From assembly GCA_038380795.1 (NCBI GenBank), contig CM076271.1, forward strand, positions 21,281,001-21,345,000: a stretch of DNA of 64,000 bases. Reading direction: 5' to 3'. How positions within the stretch are numbered: position 1 is the first letter of the stretch; each line of letters begins with the position of its first letter. The notes under the pieces are model-generated. The model ran no database searches and was not told where the DNA came from. It saw nothing but the letters and a program-made list of their open reading frames with translations. A program made the position numbers and the translations under genes. Source of the DNA: Pyrocephalus nanus (lineage: Eukaryota > Chordata > Aves > Passeriformes > Tyrannidae). Shown piece after piece: positions 12,201 through 27,200 of this stretch.

Positions 12201-15200
12201 TACCATCATCCCTGATCAAAGGCTGCTGAATGTTCACAAGCATTCCAGGATCAAGAAGACCTGCTGACCTGTTCAAAAGCATAAGGCATCTGATTGTCAA
12301 CAGTACTGTACATTAATCAGAAGAATGTGTAACTACCTATGACAGAATAAAACAAGATTTTAAAAATTTAATGAAGCTCACAGTTTACTCATCAGGACTC
12401 CAGTCTTTCTGAAAAAGTTTCCAAAAAGTAACTTGAAAGACAGAAATATCTTTTCCTTTCCTTTGCAAAAGCAATGACAACTTCCCAAATACATATCCTC
12501 TCATTTGCTTTGTATTCTGGTTTATTCTGCTTTAAGAAAAGTTGTCTGCTCATGCTCTCAGAAGTCACCTAGTAGCTCTCAAGTTATATATGACATTTGG
12601 AGGAAGGCATAACTGTGCGTTCCAAGTTAGACAATGGACAGCATTGAAGAAAAAGAGTCATAAAAGTATATTTTACATTCCAAAATACAGTTAGAAACAA
12701 TCATGTAATCAAGGTCTGCATAAAATCTCTGCTGCCTTTACTTCTGCTACTTTTTGATCAAACATCCTTTCCCTTTGCTGTATCTAATTCAGGGAAACAG
12801 CAGAAAGTCTTTGCAAGAAGTTTATTTATTACTTACATGATGCTCCAAGTCTCCATAATACAATACCAAGGCATGCAACACAGGTTCAGGCTGCAGCAAG
12901 TTATAGTGAATGAGCACAGGCTGCAAGTTATCATGCATTGCGCAAATCTGAATCCTACATAAATAACTGAATGTCGTACTGAATTATTATAATATTGGTT
13001 ATAGGTCTGTAAGGGACCTGTAGCACAAGGAAGTCTCAAAGAAGCAAATGTGTCTGTGAGCATTTTTGAACAATATGACTTGCAAATGAGAACACTGAAA
13101 AACCATTCTTCAAGAAATTTGCAGCCCAACCTTCTTAACTGAAGTGTCATTTGTTCAACCGTATATATATATAAATAAAATATATATATATAAAATATAT
13201 ATATAATTCAACAATTATATATATATGAAAACTGAATAATAGGATCCAATTTTTTAGGTAGTTCTTAACTATTTGTAAACTACAGTTTTAGAAATGTCAT
13301 GTTAAGCCTAGAGTTCTTTTTTATTCTATTCAGAAAGAGACAAATCTTGCCTCTGTAGTGATGTGCATTTCCACACCCACAGCCTTTGGAGACATATGAG
13401 AGAGCAGGAACCATCTTGGAGCATCTCCCATATAGTAAAAGGAAGCTGCTGTTGTTTTGCTGTTGTTGAAACCAATCTCTTGGGATTGGAATCGACAGTC
13501 ACTGCAGTCTCTTTTACTACTGTCTTTAGGAAAAGGAAGCCAAAGTCTGCCACTAGCAGATCTGATTTCAGAGAAGTGCTAACCCAAACGCATCACAGAA
13601 TTAGCCCAGATGCTTTTTGCTTGAATATCATTTACTTGCCCTGCCTTTGCTCTGACCTGGTTGGACAAGAGCTAGCTCTGAACTGAAAACCACACACTTG
13701 CACTCAGACAGAAAAACTTCCATGAAAAGCAGAACCTAAATTGGGCTTGGTAATGGAAAAGATGACATATGAGGTAGACCTCCTCTCTGTCCAATTCTTT
13801 AGAGGGGAAACAAAATACATATGTGACTGTGAAGTAATATACACAAATAACCTGGAAGAAGACAAGTGCAACTGAGATACTCACCGTGTCCCATCTTTAT
13901 CTGCCACAAATGTTGGAGTTGCTATAAGAGGGCTTCGCAGATCCTTTCTTATATAGATTTTTTCAGTAGAAGCTGCACAGTTGGTTGGTTTTTCACGCTG
14001 CACATCAAAAGGCTTTCTTTCACTTTGAACCGCTACATAAAGACAGAAACATTCAGATTTGAAAGGAAATAACTCAAATGAAACATACCAAAAAAAAAAG
14101 AGTAAAATTCTCACAGTTATGACAGTGCACCAGCTCAGTGCAAAACTAGAAATTTAATACAAAGAGTGAAGAAACACAGGCTCCAATTTTAGTATACCTG
14201 TGAATATCTGTATTTTTAACTAAGAAGGTCACAGACTGATCTTCTGCTTGAAGTTTTGCTGAACTGGAGTCAAATCTTGTTTGTTTTTGTTTTTTTTTTT
14301 GCATTTAGTAAGATGGAGTATTCTACCGGTTGTGTTTTTGATTTGTTTAATTATCTGGTTTTTACAACAAAAGCTATACCTAAATGTTAGCTACATTCCT
14401 ACTCTGGATGACTCAAAACAATGCAAATCCAGAACAAACCCTGAAAAAGTCAAGACAGACAAGTTCTGTGAGAGATGCAGGTTAATTCCCTGACAGTCTC
14501 TGCATATCATCCATTCATTCCACCCAATTAGGGAACAGTGTTCCAAAACAAACCCTTTCATAATTTATAAGATTTCTACTTGATAATTGAAAGAAAATAA
14601 GCTCAGTTTCCAAGGTGCTGAACAAGTGTGGAAAATTTTTAATAGAAACAGTAAGAAGCAGTAACTTTGTAATTTTAAAGAAAAAGTGTCTCTTTATAAT
14701 ATTAAAGTACTATTATTAACATGTTACATAAAGTTATCTGAAATCTAAGTCACTGAACTTTCCAAACTCTTCTATAAATTGCCATAACATTTGACTGCAC
14801 TGATTTTTCACCTAAAAATGAGGATGCTAAAATGAATAATAAACTACAAGGAAAATATAAAGAATTTTTAAGTCCTGTATTAATTCTCACAACATTATGC
14901 CAATGTAAGGCATAATATAAATGGACACAATATTTCTGTGCTCTTTATTATACTAATTTATCATACAGCAGTGATTGCTTTGGAAGATTAACATTATTAA
15001 CAGAGAAACAAAAATATGCTACCCTCCTCTACAGCCCTTTTGACTGTAACATTAAAATACATGGATACACTTCCATCCTCATAACCAGCAAGTTATTTAG
15101 TTCCTGATTTTATTTTTGCTAATATTTTTACCATTAGCAAAATTTAGGAGCTTAAAAGTAGATATATCAATTTTGTTGGCTTGGTAGATACATAAATATT

Positions 15201-18200
15201 AATCAGAAACCTGACCCAAAACCCAATAAAGTCAGTTGAGTATATATCATAATCACACTGGGATAAGAAAGGGTTAGTTTTGGGAACTGCAGCAGTTTCT
15301 CTTGTACAAATGTCTCCTCCAACATTCAGTACAGCGTGTGCAAAGCAGAACAATCACCACAACAGGTCTCGGAGTTCCAGAATGCAAATACAAGTATCTC
15401 TTTATTTCAAGCCTAAAGTTTTGCCTCCCTTGAACTTGGTGGTTGGAACTTATCCTGCCTAGATCACATCACAAAACAACCAGGTAAGTTTCATGAAGAG
15501 CTGAACAGAAGAGGCAGAGGTACTATAAACTGAAAACAAAATACACTGACAGAGGTGTTTGGCTGCTAGCGCTGGAAATGTACGAGGCACTGCATACAAA
15601 CAAGAAAGCATATTTTTAAATATATGACAGTTTATACAATGCCTCATAACACCATGCTCACAAATGACCAAATTAATATAAAAATTGAAAAAGTAGAAAA
15701 AAAAAAAAGGACATTAACTACTTTTTATCACTGGTTGAAAAACCCACAAAATTAAACCATAAGGAAAGCAGATTTTTGAAGTGGAACATCAGGCCTAGGT
15801 TTATGTCAATCCGCGTTAAAATATTTTGTATTATAAACATACACTGTGTTTGAACATGCATTCTGAGTGAGGCTGTAAGTGGGCTTCTCAAAGACTACAG
15901 TAGTATGAGACAGTTCAAAACAAATCATTACTGCACCTCAGACATAAAATGGCAATGAAAGAAAGGTGCTGTAGATGCTTTAGCTATCAAAAGTTCTGCT
16001 TCCTTCAAGCATCATAGACCAAAATGGAGAGAACATACAAAAAGGTGGTAGCCCACATATTTTTTATTTGGTAGGCAGAGTATCACATTGAGTATTAACA
16101 CTCACATTCCATCTTCATGCCCATCTCTAGACATTTCTTAAGCCTACAAAACTGGCAGCGGTTCCGATGGTGTTTATTGATGATACAGTCCTGGTTGCTA
16201 CGACAACTGTAGGTCAAATTCTTTCTTACACTTCTTTTAAAGAAACCTTTGCATCCTTCACAACTGACAGCACCATAGTGACGACCTAGGAAACATACAT
16301 ATTGTTATCAGATGGAAATTGCTTATATTTTAGCATAGAAATATTTATTTTGAGCAAGTAAATAATTGTAAATCACCCTTTAAATTTCTTTTGTATTTGT
16401 ACAATCATTTTGGACCATGAAAGCATTATTAAAGTCTTACAGGGTGTTTCTTTTTTACCTATTGTCAAGAGTTTTTTGCTGAGAGAGTGAAGAGAGGAAG
16501 GCTAAGCCTATTTCTGAATGTGTAGTCTATAAAGTTGTAGTTTCTGTTCTGGACAAGTACAGATGCAATTCTACCTGCTGTTAAAGACTATAGGACACAT
16601 TTAAAGAACATACATTCCAAAAATTCAAGTAATTTCAGAATATAAGTAATTTTACAACAAAATTTGAAATGCAATCTTCATTTAGATTTCCTGTACATAC
16701 CAATTCTGGTATTGTTTTAATTGCATAAATACTTAAAAAAATAAAAGGAAATGAGACAAAGAGAAGGGTGTCTTCTCTGTAGCATGAAAGCACAGTACAC
16801 TTCCTCAACTAATACAGAAATTTTACCTCAGGACTCCTTGTTACTGCATGGATCTGAAACACCGAGGATTCATGTGATCTCTACTTGCCTTTTTCTGTGA
16901 CAGTAGAAGAACAAAATCTACCAGAAAGCATTAAGCTTGTTAGAGAGCACTAAGAAGTGTTTTCTCGGAGTAGTTAGACTTTTTTAGGTGACAGGTTTTT
17001 TAATTTCATGGTTGCCCATCACTGTGTGGAACTTGACTAAATGCTTCAAGGAGTGTTCTTCCATTAGCAGGAGCTATTTAATCATTATTTATCATACTCT
17101 CCAGTTGAAGGAAAACAGTAATGTTCTTCCAAGCACAGTTTAACTATTTTTTGTGTATAAATACAAAGTATGTTATCTTTCTCCATTTAAACACTCAATT
17201 GCTTTTGCCATCAGCATGACTAAAATCAGTTAAAACACACAAAAAATTATCTCTTCATCCCAGCCATCCTTTCTAGCAATTTTCTTCAATATTACTTTCT
17301 ATGCTTCCTTACCTGATGCTTTATCGCCACAGACTACACAATATTCTACTACCTGGGGCCGCTGAACATCAGTTTTTCCCAGCAAACGTTCTACTGAAGC
17401 AGAGTCTGTCACTATCTAAAGCAAAATTCCAGAACAAAACCACATAATTAGCCAGACATGAAAGTAAGGAGCTTTGCCTACAGAACAAGATTGGTGTATC
17501 AGCTGAGGTGACTAAATTTTAGAATGACATATGTAGCATAAAATGCAATTTAACGTGAGTTTTTACTGTCAATGCTGAGACTGTTGAAATGGTCATATCA
17601 AAAAAAATTCCAAATAAAACTGGTAGCTTTGTTGAGTACAAATGAGTTTCCTCACTTGTGCAACAGTATTTTTCCCTTCTTGCAATTGCTGTCAAACAGC
17701 TGCTATATTTTAGCCAAAGATGGTTGGCTTTCAGATGCTGTTTCCATGTATCCCTTGTCTAGCTAATAGAGGTATGTGGCTCAAAAGGGATAGCCTGAAG
17801 CTGAGATCTATTATAGAAACAGTTTAGCTTCCAAAGGCCTTTGATTCCAAAACTTCTGTTCCAAACATTCCACTTAACATAGAAAAATTAAAAAACCCCA
17901 CCTCTCTACAATGTCAAATATTCTATTTAGCATAGTAAAATAAAATTTAAAAGACTGTTACTACAATTTAAAAAATATTTCCTGCTGTAAAATATTCTCT
18001 ATTGTAACAGTAGCAATAGAGACCACACCTTTTTTTTTTTTTTAAGACTCCTAGGAGGAAATCTCTAATTTCACTGGGGTAGATTACTGTTTATATCGTT
18101 GGCTTTGCAAAGTTCCCGTTGGCCTAGATCACGCTCAAAACCCACAAAAAAGTATAGCAGTATAGCTTCTGCTCTAAATAGCTGTTATTGCAATGTCTTG

Positions 18201-21200
18201 ATACTGAACGTAAAAGTATGAACTCAAGTACATTTGCTCAGTTGAGTTGTATCTCTGTGTATCTGTGATTATTGAACAGACTAAGAAATCCTGGCACTTC
18301 TCACAAGCACTGTCTTAAGTATTTGTTTATGTCTTTGGAACTTGAATTAGAACAGCCAATGAGGGGTGATGAGTGTAATGAGGAATGTGAAAACAGAAGA
18401 ATTTATGATTGTATAATGAAGCCTACAATTAATACAGTTTTAATCCATGTCATGAGATCTTTAGAAAACTATTGCAATTGGTCTTAAAGCAAATGCAGAC
18501 TTAAAAAAATCGAGAAACCAAGAATCTCAATTACCATATTTACCTGAATTCTGCCTGGCACAATGTTGTCCGTGGTGGTAAAGATAAGCTGTTTGGCATT
18601 AGATGCCTCAGGTGCTGCCAGTATCACCTTTCCGGCACCAGTTCCATCTGGACTGGCTAAAATAAACTGTTGCTTTGGAGACACGGCGGAATCCACTGCT
18701 GTCACTATTTGAATTTTCTGACCTGTTTGCTGATCTGTCACAATCTGTAAAACACAATAAAGAAATTCACGATTGGAGTAAACTTTACCTTTCATTCTGT
18801 CTCAGAATTATATCCATGAAAAATTACAAAGAAGCTCTCCCTGATTTTTCTTTATAGATGGCACCAAGGAGATGTTCTCCGGTCATTAACAACATTTACC
18901 TACATATTTTATCTATGATGCTACTCCTTAAAATTATCAACAAAAGGTGGAATTAGGCAGCCTTATTGTATCATGTGCTGATTCTCAAGATTCTCTTATG
19001 GTGGAAAGTTTCTATTTATGATACAGTTGTCTGGTACCATAATCTCTATTTTGCCTGGCAGGGTAACCATATCAACATTCATCAGTATTTCATGTTATTA
19101 ATTATTAATACTTAATATTAATACTTAACAAGTCCTATCTCATTTGCCACTGCATACATTCTGATACATTAATGGCATCTTTATATTATGTACCAGTAAC
19201 AACTGTGCAGCATTCTCAAAGGCTAACTTCATGTTAAATAGATTATTCTCCCACTGGCTCATAAATGAGAGGGAGGAGGCATGCCCTTGGAGATGACCTT
19301 AGGTGTTTTGTTGCCAATGTCTGCCCATTTGCTTTGGCTAGGGCTCAGGAGATTTGTCCATGTAGGCTGGGTTTAATCTCTGTTAATACTGCTCACTAAC
19401 TACATCATCAACCTAACTATTATATTCAGCCAGCTAGTCATCACCACATACATGCTGAGGGGGAAAGAGAATTTTAGTTTGCACTAAAAATGAACTGTTC
19501 GTAAAAAATTTAGGAAGTATTCCATAGACTTTAGCATGCTTTTGTATAACTCTACGTGGGAGGAGGGAAAAAAAGGAGAAAATGTAATAGCTAAGTAATG
19601 GATTTTTACCTGAATGCGTTGTTGTGAAGCTACAGAGGCATCTGTGGAAATTATCTGGATACGCTGGGAAGGGCTGGTCATCACTGGAGATTCAGATAGC
19701 GAAGTCTGAACAGTCTGCACCTGTAAATAATACACAGAATTTTAATCTGCTGTAAAGGTATTGAACACTTTTAAAAAGACATATATTTATTAAAGATCAG
19801 ATGGCCCTATAGCATGGTATCTAAACTTATTGGAAAGGTTACAATCATTTAATGAACTTGGATTTGTTTTCAATGAATTATCAGAATATTGTTTTTTTGG
19901 AAAAAAGTACATTGTATACAAATAACGTAAAATGTTAAGTATTTCCCCTTTTAATAATATTGAGGTATTTTATTGTGACAGAAATTCAATTTGGCACTAT
20001 TACTGAATTCTAAAGTTTCTTGTTCTATTCCATATCTTTCTAGACCCTCAAACTATAATGCAAATCTAGCTCTGAATACCTAGAAAAAGCTTGACAAAGA
20101 TGCCTTGCATAGCTGTTTTCAGAGCAGAACTGTTAAATGTTGAATTAAACATGCAAGATAACATTGGCTTTCATATTGTTTACAGAAAACAGATGTCATT
20201 GGTCATGTACTAGGGAAAATGAGAGATGTCTCCAAAAGGAAACAGGAGACTTGGAAAAGGCTGAGCTACTCGTTCACTTTTTCTCTCAGTCTTCACCACA
20301 AGGTGCTCCAGCCACATTGTCCAAGTTGCAGAAGGCAAAGGCAAGGATTGGGAGACTGAAGAACTACACACGGTAGGAGACCAGTTGGAGACTATTTGAG
20401 GAACCTGAAGGTGCCATGGGTCCTGATGAGATGCACCTGTGGGTCCTGAGGGAACTGGTGAATGAAGTGGCTAAGGTACTACTCATGTTTGATAAGTCAT
20501 GGCAGTCCAGCAAAGTCTCCACCAAGTGGAAAAGCAAAGATGTAACCTCCATTTTTAAGAAGGGAAAAAAGGAAGATGTGGGGAACTACAGGCAAGTCAC
20601 TCTCATCTCCATGTCTGGCAAGATCATGGAGCAAATCCTCCTGCAAACTACACTAAGGGTCATAGAAAATAAAAAGACGGTTAGTGACAGCCAGCCTGGC
20701 TTCACTAAGGGCAACTTGTGCATAAGAAATTTGGTGGCCTTCTATGATGGGATTATAGCATTGGTGGAAAAAGGAAGAGTGACTGACCTTATCTATCTGG
20801 AATTGTGCAAAGCATCTGACACTGTCCCACATGACATTCTTGTCTCTAATGTGGAGAGACATGGATTTAACAGATGGCTCACATGGTGAATAAGGAATTG
20901 GCTGGATGGTCACACTTGAAGAGTTGTGGTCAGCAGCTCGATGTCCAAGTGGAGACCAGTGATGAATGGCATTCCTGGTCGGTACTGGGACTCAACATTT
21001 TAACATTTGTCAGCAACATGCTTACCCAGTTTGCTGATGATATCAAACTGTTTGGTGTGGTTGACATGCTGGAGAGAAGAGATATCATTCAGAAGGACCT
21101 TGACAGGCCTGAGTGCTGAGCTGATGCAAACCTCATGAAGTTCAACAAGGTCCTGCACCTGGGTCAGATCAATCCCAAGCACAAGTACAGGCTGGGCCTG

Positions 21201-24200
21201 AGAATTCTCATTCCTGAGAATGGATTGAGAGCAGCCCTGAGGAGAAGATCTTTGGGGTGTTGGTGAACAACACATTCGATATGTCTCAGCAATGCGCACT
21301 CACACACCGGAAAGGTAACCGTATCCTGGGCTGCTTCAAAAGCAGTGTAGCTGGTGGGTCAATCGAGGTGATACCATCTCTCTGAGACCCCACCTGGAGT
21401 GCTGCATCCAGCTCTGGGGCACCCAGCATAAGGAGGACTTGGACCCATTGGAGTGAGTCCAGATAAGGCAATGAAGCTGCTTAGAGGACTGGAGCACCTC
21501 TGCTACAGAGGCTGAAAGACTTGAGGTTGTTCAGCCTGGAGAAGAGAAGGCTCCAGGGAGATCTTAGGGCCCCTTCTAATGCCTAGAGGGGCTCCAAGAC
21601 AGCTAGAGAGGGACTTTGGACAAAGGCCTGGAGTGACAGGACAGAAGAGAGTAAGTTTTAAGCTGAAGGAGGATCGATTTAGATTGGGTATTAGGAAGAA
21701 ATTCTTCCCTGTAAGGGTGGTGAGGCCCTGGCACAGGTTGCCCAGAGAAGCTGTGGCTGCCCCATCCCTGGCATTGTCCAAGGCCAGGCTGGATGGGGCT
21801 TGGAGCAACCTGGGATAGTGGAAGGTGTCCGATGGCACAGAGTTGGACTAGACGATCTTGAAGGTCTCATCCAAACCAAACCATTCTGTGATTCTGGGAT
21901 CTGCAGTAACATGCCAAAAATCAGGGAGCTCAAAAATCAGGAATCCTCTATTAAACAATCTTGGAATGATTTGTTTATCAAAATCTATACAGCTGGACAA
22001 CAGGGTAGTGTCCATTTAAGTTTGCTTTGAAAAATCTTTTTTTAATATACAGAAAAATTCATTTTTGATGTAAAAAAAGAAGAAACAGTTTGGACATCAA
22101 GGAACCTGTACTGAAGTCTCTTTGGGAAAGCAGAGGTGTTAAAATACACAGCACTTAACGAAAACATACCCTTCTACTCCCCTATAGCCTGTACCATAAG
22201 CAGTCTGATACAGCATAAAAGTATAACCTAACTCGAACATACCATCTCTATTTATCTTTACTACACAGGCCACAAAAGTTGCATGTTAAATGAGGAAAAT
22301 GCACAGGAAAGATGTACAAATAGCAGAATCTTCTAATTATTGGATGATTCAAAGCATTCAGCTGCAGAAAACAAGATACTTAGGCAAGAAAAAAACCAAA
22401 ACTGACAAAATCAAGACTCTTAGAGGACACATTTAATCAATGATCTTCTTGTCTTCCATGCCAAATTATTAACTAAGCTACACGCTCTTTAGAAGGTCTA
22501 AATTAGAACAATAATATCTTTTAAAACTGTTTTACAGTTCTTCACGTTCAATTGTAGGAAACTATCACCAGCAATAATTTCATATGCTGAAGTCTATATA
22601 AATTAATAATGATTTGCCTTAAATGACACAGAAGATCAGAACAAAGCTTAAGAAATATAAAAATACATTTAAAAATATATGTATCTACCTTCTTTATCAT
22701 TAAATTAAAACCAAGTATTTGGCAATTAGATGCATTTTGAAGACTAGCAAAATTAAATTTGGCTTCTTCTGTTTCTTTATTAATATATATATATAATTGC
22801 ATGGTTACCTTATTTTCCCTAATTTTTTGCAGTTTCTACACTTTAGTTGGAATCATATTAAGTTTCCAATAAATAGGTATATATAAAATATAAATATAAA
22901 ATATTATAGATATTAAAGGTATATATAAGGTATATATAAAACATAAAACATATATGCATATATAAAATTGGTAGCTTGAAGCTAAGCTTCTCTAGACATT
23001 TCATTATTTTTATGTCACTTGAAATAAATAAGGTTTCTTCATGGCCATATAGTCGTTTGCATACTCATTTACTGATTCGACCATCACATATATATACATC
23101 TATATGTGTGTATGAACATATGTATACATATACTACATTTCTGTACTTACTAACTAAATTTTCAACACTTTCTGTAGTTTATTCCCCCTTACACACACTG
23201 ATTATGAAAGGACTATATGAGCAATAAATTGAAGGAATAATAAACTGGCCACATTGGGAAGGAATTTTTAAAGTCTCTAATCTTCTCTAACAAGTAGAAA
23301 AACATTTCTTACATTTACACCAATAAAAGCCAAAGTAATTGTACTGCTTGAATACACTGGTCTGCTCTCACTAAGTGTAAATCAGTTTCAGAGATACTAA
23401 GTTTTTATTCTCTACTTTTTTTTCTATAATATTAATAAAGTAAGGCATAGTTAAGCAAACACAGACCAACTATTTTTAACCCATGAAACAGCTAAAAAAT
23501 TTCAATGAAAAAGATGGTATCAGGTTTTATACCTGCATCTCAAATCAATTCAGAAAGACTTATTTTTCTATAGATATTTTTCCTAGTTAACTTCTTTAGC
23601 TATTAAATTAATAACAGGCTTTTATAAAAAATGTATATTCAAAAATATTTCTTTCACAGATGTAAGATATATCTAAAAATGTTTCAATGATTCTCTTTGG
23701 AGAAGAGAATCTTCTGACCACTGGGGTCTTTTCTAGAATGGCAGATAAAATTCAATTCCCCATAGAAGAGCTCTAGTTTAACTGCCCTAGCAGGATGGCA
23801 GTGCAAGATCTTATGTAAGACATACAAAGGCAACTGTCACGGAATAAACTACAGTTGGCGTATCCCTATCCTAAGAAAATCTCAGACTATGTTTTAAGGA
23901 ACAGCCCAACACCTTTATTACACCAGTTGCTCTGCCACTTCTGGTAACAGTCTTGAAATCAGAGGCTGCCAAACTCCCTAAGCCAGGGAGGAGCTCCTTA
24001 CTCCCAAATGCACTTTCTGGGAGATACTTGGGCTGATGGTATGTCCAGGTCTTTTACAGTTAACAGTAAATTGAGAAAAGTTGTATTTGAACTAAAAATT
24101 GTTTGAGAAGACTTTGCATTAAAACTCCACCTTGAAAATTCATCCAGAAATGAGAAAATGGTCAAAGGATAGTAATAAAATATTAAATAAAAGTTGTCTT

Positions 24201-27200
24201 ACTTTACACTTTATCAATTTTTAAATCAAAGCAAAACCTTATCCCATCAGAACAACAGTGTTTCTACTCTCCTCTTCCAGTACACTGTGCTTCATCTGGG
24301 TCTAAATCTGAATTGCTGAACTACTTACTGATGTAACATGTCAGAGATACCTCAAAGAGGATCAAGAAAATACTTTATGTGACCAAGATATCCAGTATTT
24401 TTTGAGTTCCCTGGCAAAACACTCGTTCAAAAAAGTTCAGTATTTTGATAGGTTCTTATCAGGACACTGAGGGAACTGAAGGCAAATGAAAATTCTCCAA
24501 CAATGCAACTGTCATTAACAAGATCCAGGAAGCACGGGGCTCACTAGTCACCTTCTGTGACTCTATAGCCTCTAACAGGGGAAAAAAGATGCACTGGGAA
24601 CAGCTTGTGCTTGTCATGGAGCCAGCATGGACAGTTTTAGGAACTACTAAAAATTCTTCCTGATCACATCAGAGCTGTTGCTGGAAAGAGGAAACAGTCC
24701 CTATTCCTCCCCACGGTGACAGCTCCGTTTAAAAGATTTGCATTAAAATCTAAGGTACTACACAGGGAATGCATCTCCACTTCAAAACTAAATACATTTT
24801 TCTTAAACAATATTCAAGTCAAATTTAAGTCGGTTGTGGGACTGAACCCAAGTCATTGACATATTGCACAGTACTAAACAAATCCTTAAGAAAAGCAACA
24901 TTACTTATTTTTGCATTAAGGCTAAAATATTTTTCCTGCTTTTCAAAAGCTGTTCAGAATGAGGAGAAATTGCTGAAATTCTCTCCGAATCCCCTAGCTG
25001 CTCTCTGTTCTCCAGTCTCATGAAATGTAAGTAAAGGCAACTGCAGACACTACTCACCCCCAGCCTGTTCAGAAATGCATAATTTTGTATTTCTGTCTAT
25101 TTTGACAGCCCTTTCTGTAAAGAAATTCTTCCAAATGTCCACAGAAATACACAGTTGCAAAAATTCAACAAACAACACATATAAAGCAGAAGCAAGCAAC
25201 AGCATTGAAACACTTTGAAACAATCATAAGGACAATTTTAAAAAGTCCTAAAAATAAAGTTCAAAAATACATGCACTGGAGCGCTCTCAGCAACTTCTGT
25301 GATACATTCAGTTTCATTGAAAACAAATCTGATTAAATATTGCTCAAGAAAGTGAAACAACATAGAGCCTACTTGCATGACAGTCTGATTTGGTGCTTGA
25401 TATCACAGTTCTCAATAAACACAGGTACTATGTTTGTGGCAGTTATGTGGAAAAATTTATGCAGATACAGCTGTCAATATTTGCATTGGGTTATCCTCTT
25501 CGCTACTAGCCTCTTAGCTCATAACTTGAAATTCAGTGCATGATCAATGACCCTCTTCTTCCGTTTAATTTTCATCAATGAAAAATAGAGTATTCTGAAA
25601 ACCTCTCATTTTTTAAGGCCAGTGCCAGGTTTGATTCTAAAGAAACAGTAAGTACAATATAGAATTTTAGCACATGTCAAGAAAACTAGTGATGTATTTA
25701 CCCGTTTTAAAACCTGTATCTGATAGGACAAAATAAATAGCAGACAGCCAGCCATTCATAAAAAATGATTCAACATTTACATGGTTATAGTGTTAATGAA
25801 TTCTTAATGAGATAATGCTGCTCTCAACTGTTTTTCCATGAACAAAGTTTTCACGGTGCTATGTAGTGGACAGGCATATAATTTAAGGAGGAGCTGAATG
25901 CTATAAAGAGACGAAGCCCTCTATTTACCCACCGGCCAGGAAGAAATCACAGAGCTTCATACACTCTTGAGATGGAGCGATCTCTCCAGTGGCAAGATAC
26001 AACCATCACACTATGTTACCACGGTGCATTTCCTGCACGAGGAATTACAAATGTCACATATTTTATGTGTTTGAGATGTTATTATAGCACCCAAGTTCTA
26101 CCAAAATAAGATAAGGTTTGCCAGTACTTCCATTACAGATTTCTATTTCCAAGTACGTTTGGAAGTTTGCAGCTTGCCAAACTGATACTTGGTACAGAAA
26201 ACTAGAGTGATAAATCTCTTGTTGGTTTTCAGTGTGAAAAAGAACCAAATTTAAAAAAAAAAAAATTAGTTCTAAGTATGGAATCTTGAATCCACTTCTG
26301 AAAACAGAATCAAACTTGTATTTATATCGTATATAGGGTTTCTCTTGAACTAAAAATATTTTTTAATATCCTGGTGTAATAGCACAATAGATGAAAAACA
26401 GTACAATACTACAATAGATGAAAGAAAACTCTGAACTAGTGTCCGAAAAGTGGCCTTATCTAGAGAAATCTCTCAGCCCACTTGCACTTCTTTATATATT
26501 GAATCCCTTAATTATGTAATCATATGAAAAATCACAGTATTTGAAGGATATTAAACAAAACAGTTTTGATCAGACAAATGATCTATTTTATTTTTTGACT
26601 GAAGTCTGCATGGTGAAGGAGATAGGTTATTTTCTGTGGCTGTGAACACTTACAGTTTGTGTTTATTAGTTTAAACATTTTAGCTGTTGCGCATCCAAGC
26701 TTCAGTGAATATACATCAAGACATGACCTAATATCACTTCAAGTAGATTTCATGCTCTTTTTTCTTACACGTGTAGGCAGAAAATATAAAATCTGATTTA
26801 AATTAATCACCCTACTGTAAATTGAATACAGTGCATAAGTAAAACAGGCAACTTCAAACACTGTGGTGGATTCAGATTACAACTCAAATGAGAAGCAGAA
26901 ACCTTTCATGTCCAAAACAGTCAATCTAATGATCACATGATGAGAAATTTCGTTGTATTAGTCTTTTTAACAATTCACAATACAGCTAAGTTTCTCTATA
27001 GTTCATGTTGAATTTCCTACTTGCACTCCTAATATGGGGGCCACCACAATGAAGTGAACAAAACACATATTGGTGGCACTGGTTTCATATTTGTCCTCAA
27101 GCATAAAGCAATACTGCTCTATAAAGATTTTCTGTTCCATTTATGATACTTAATTGTGAACAGCAGGAACTCCTTAATAAGTTTTTAATTTCAAAATCTC

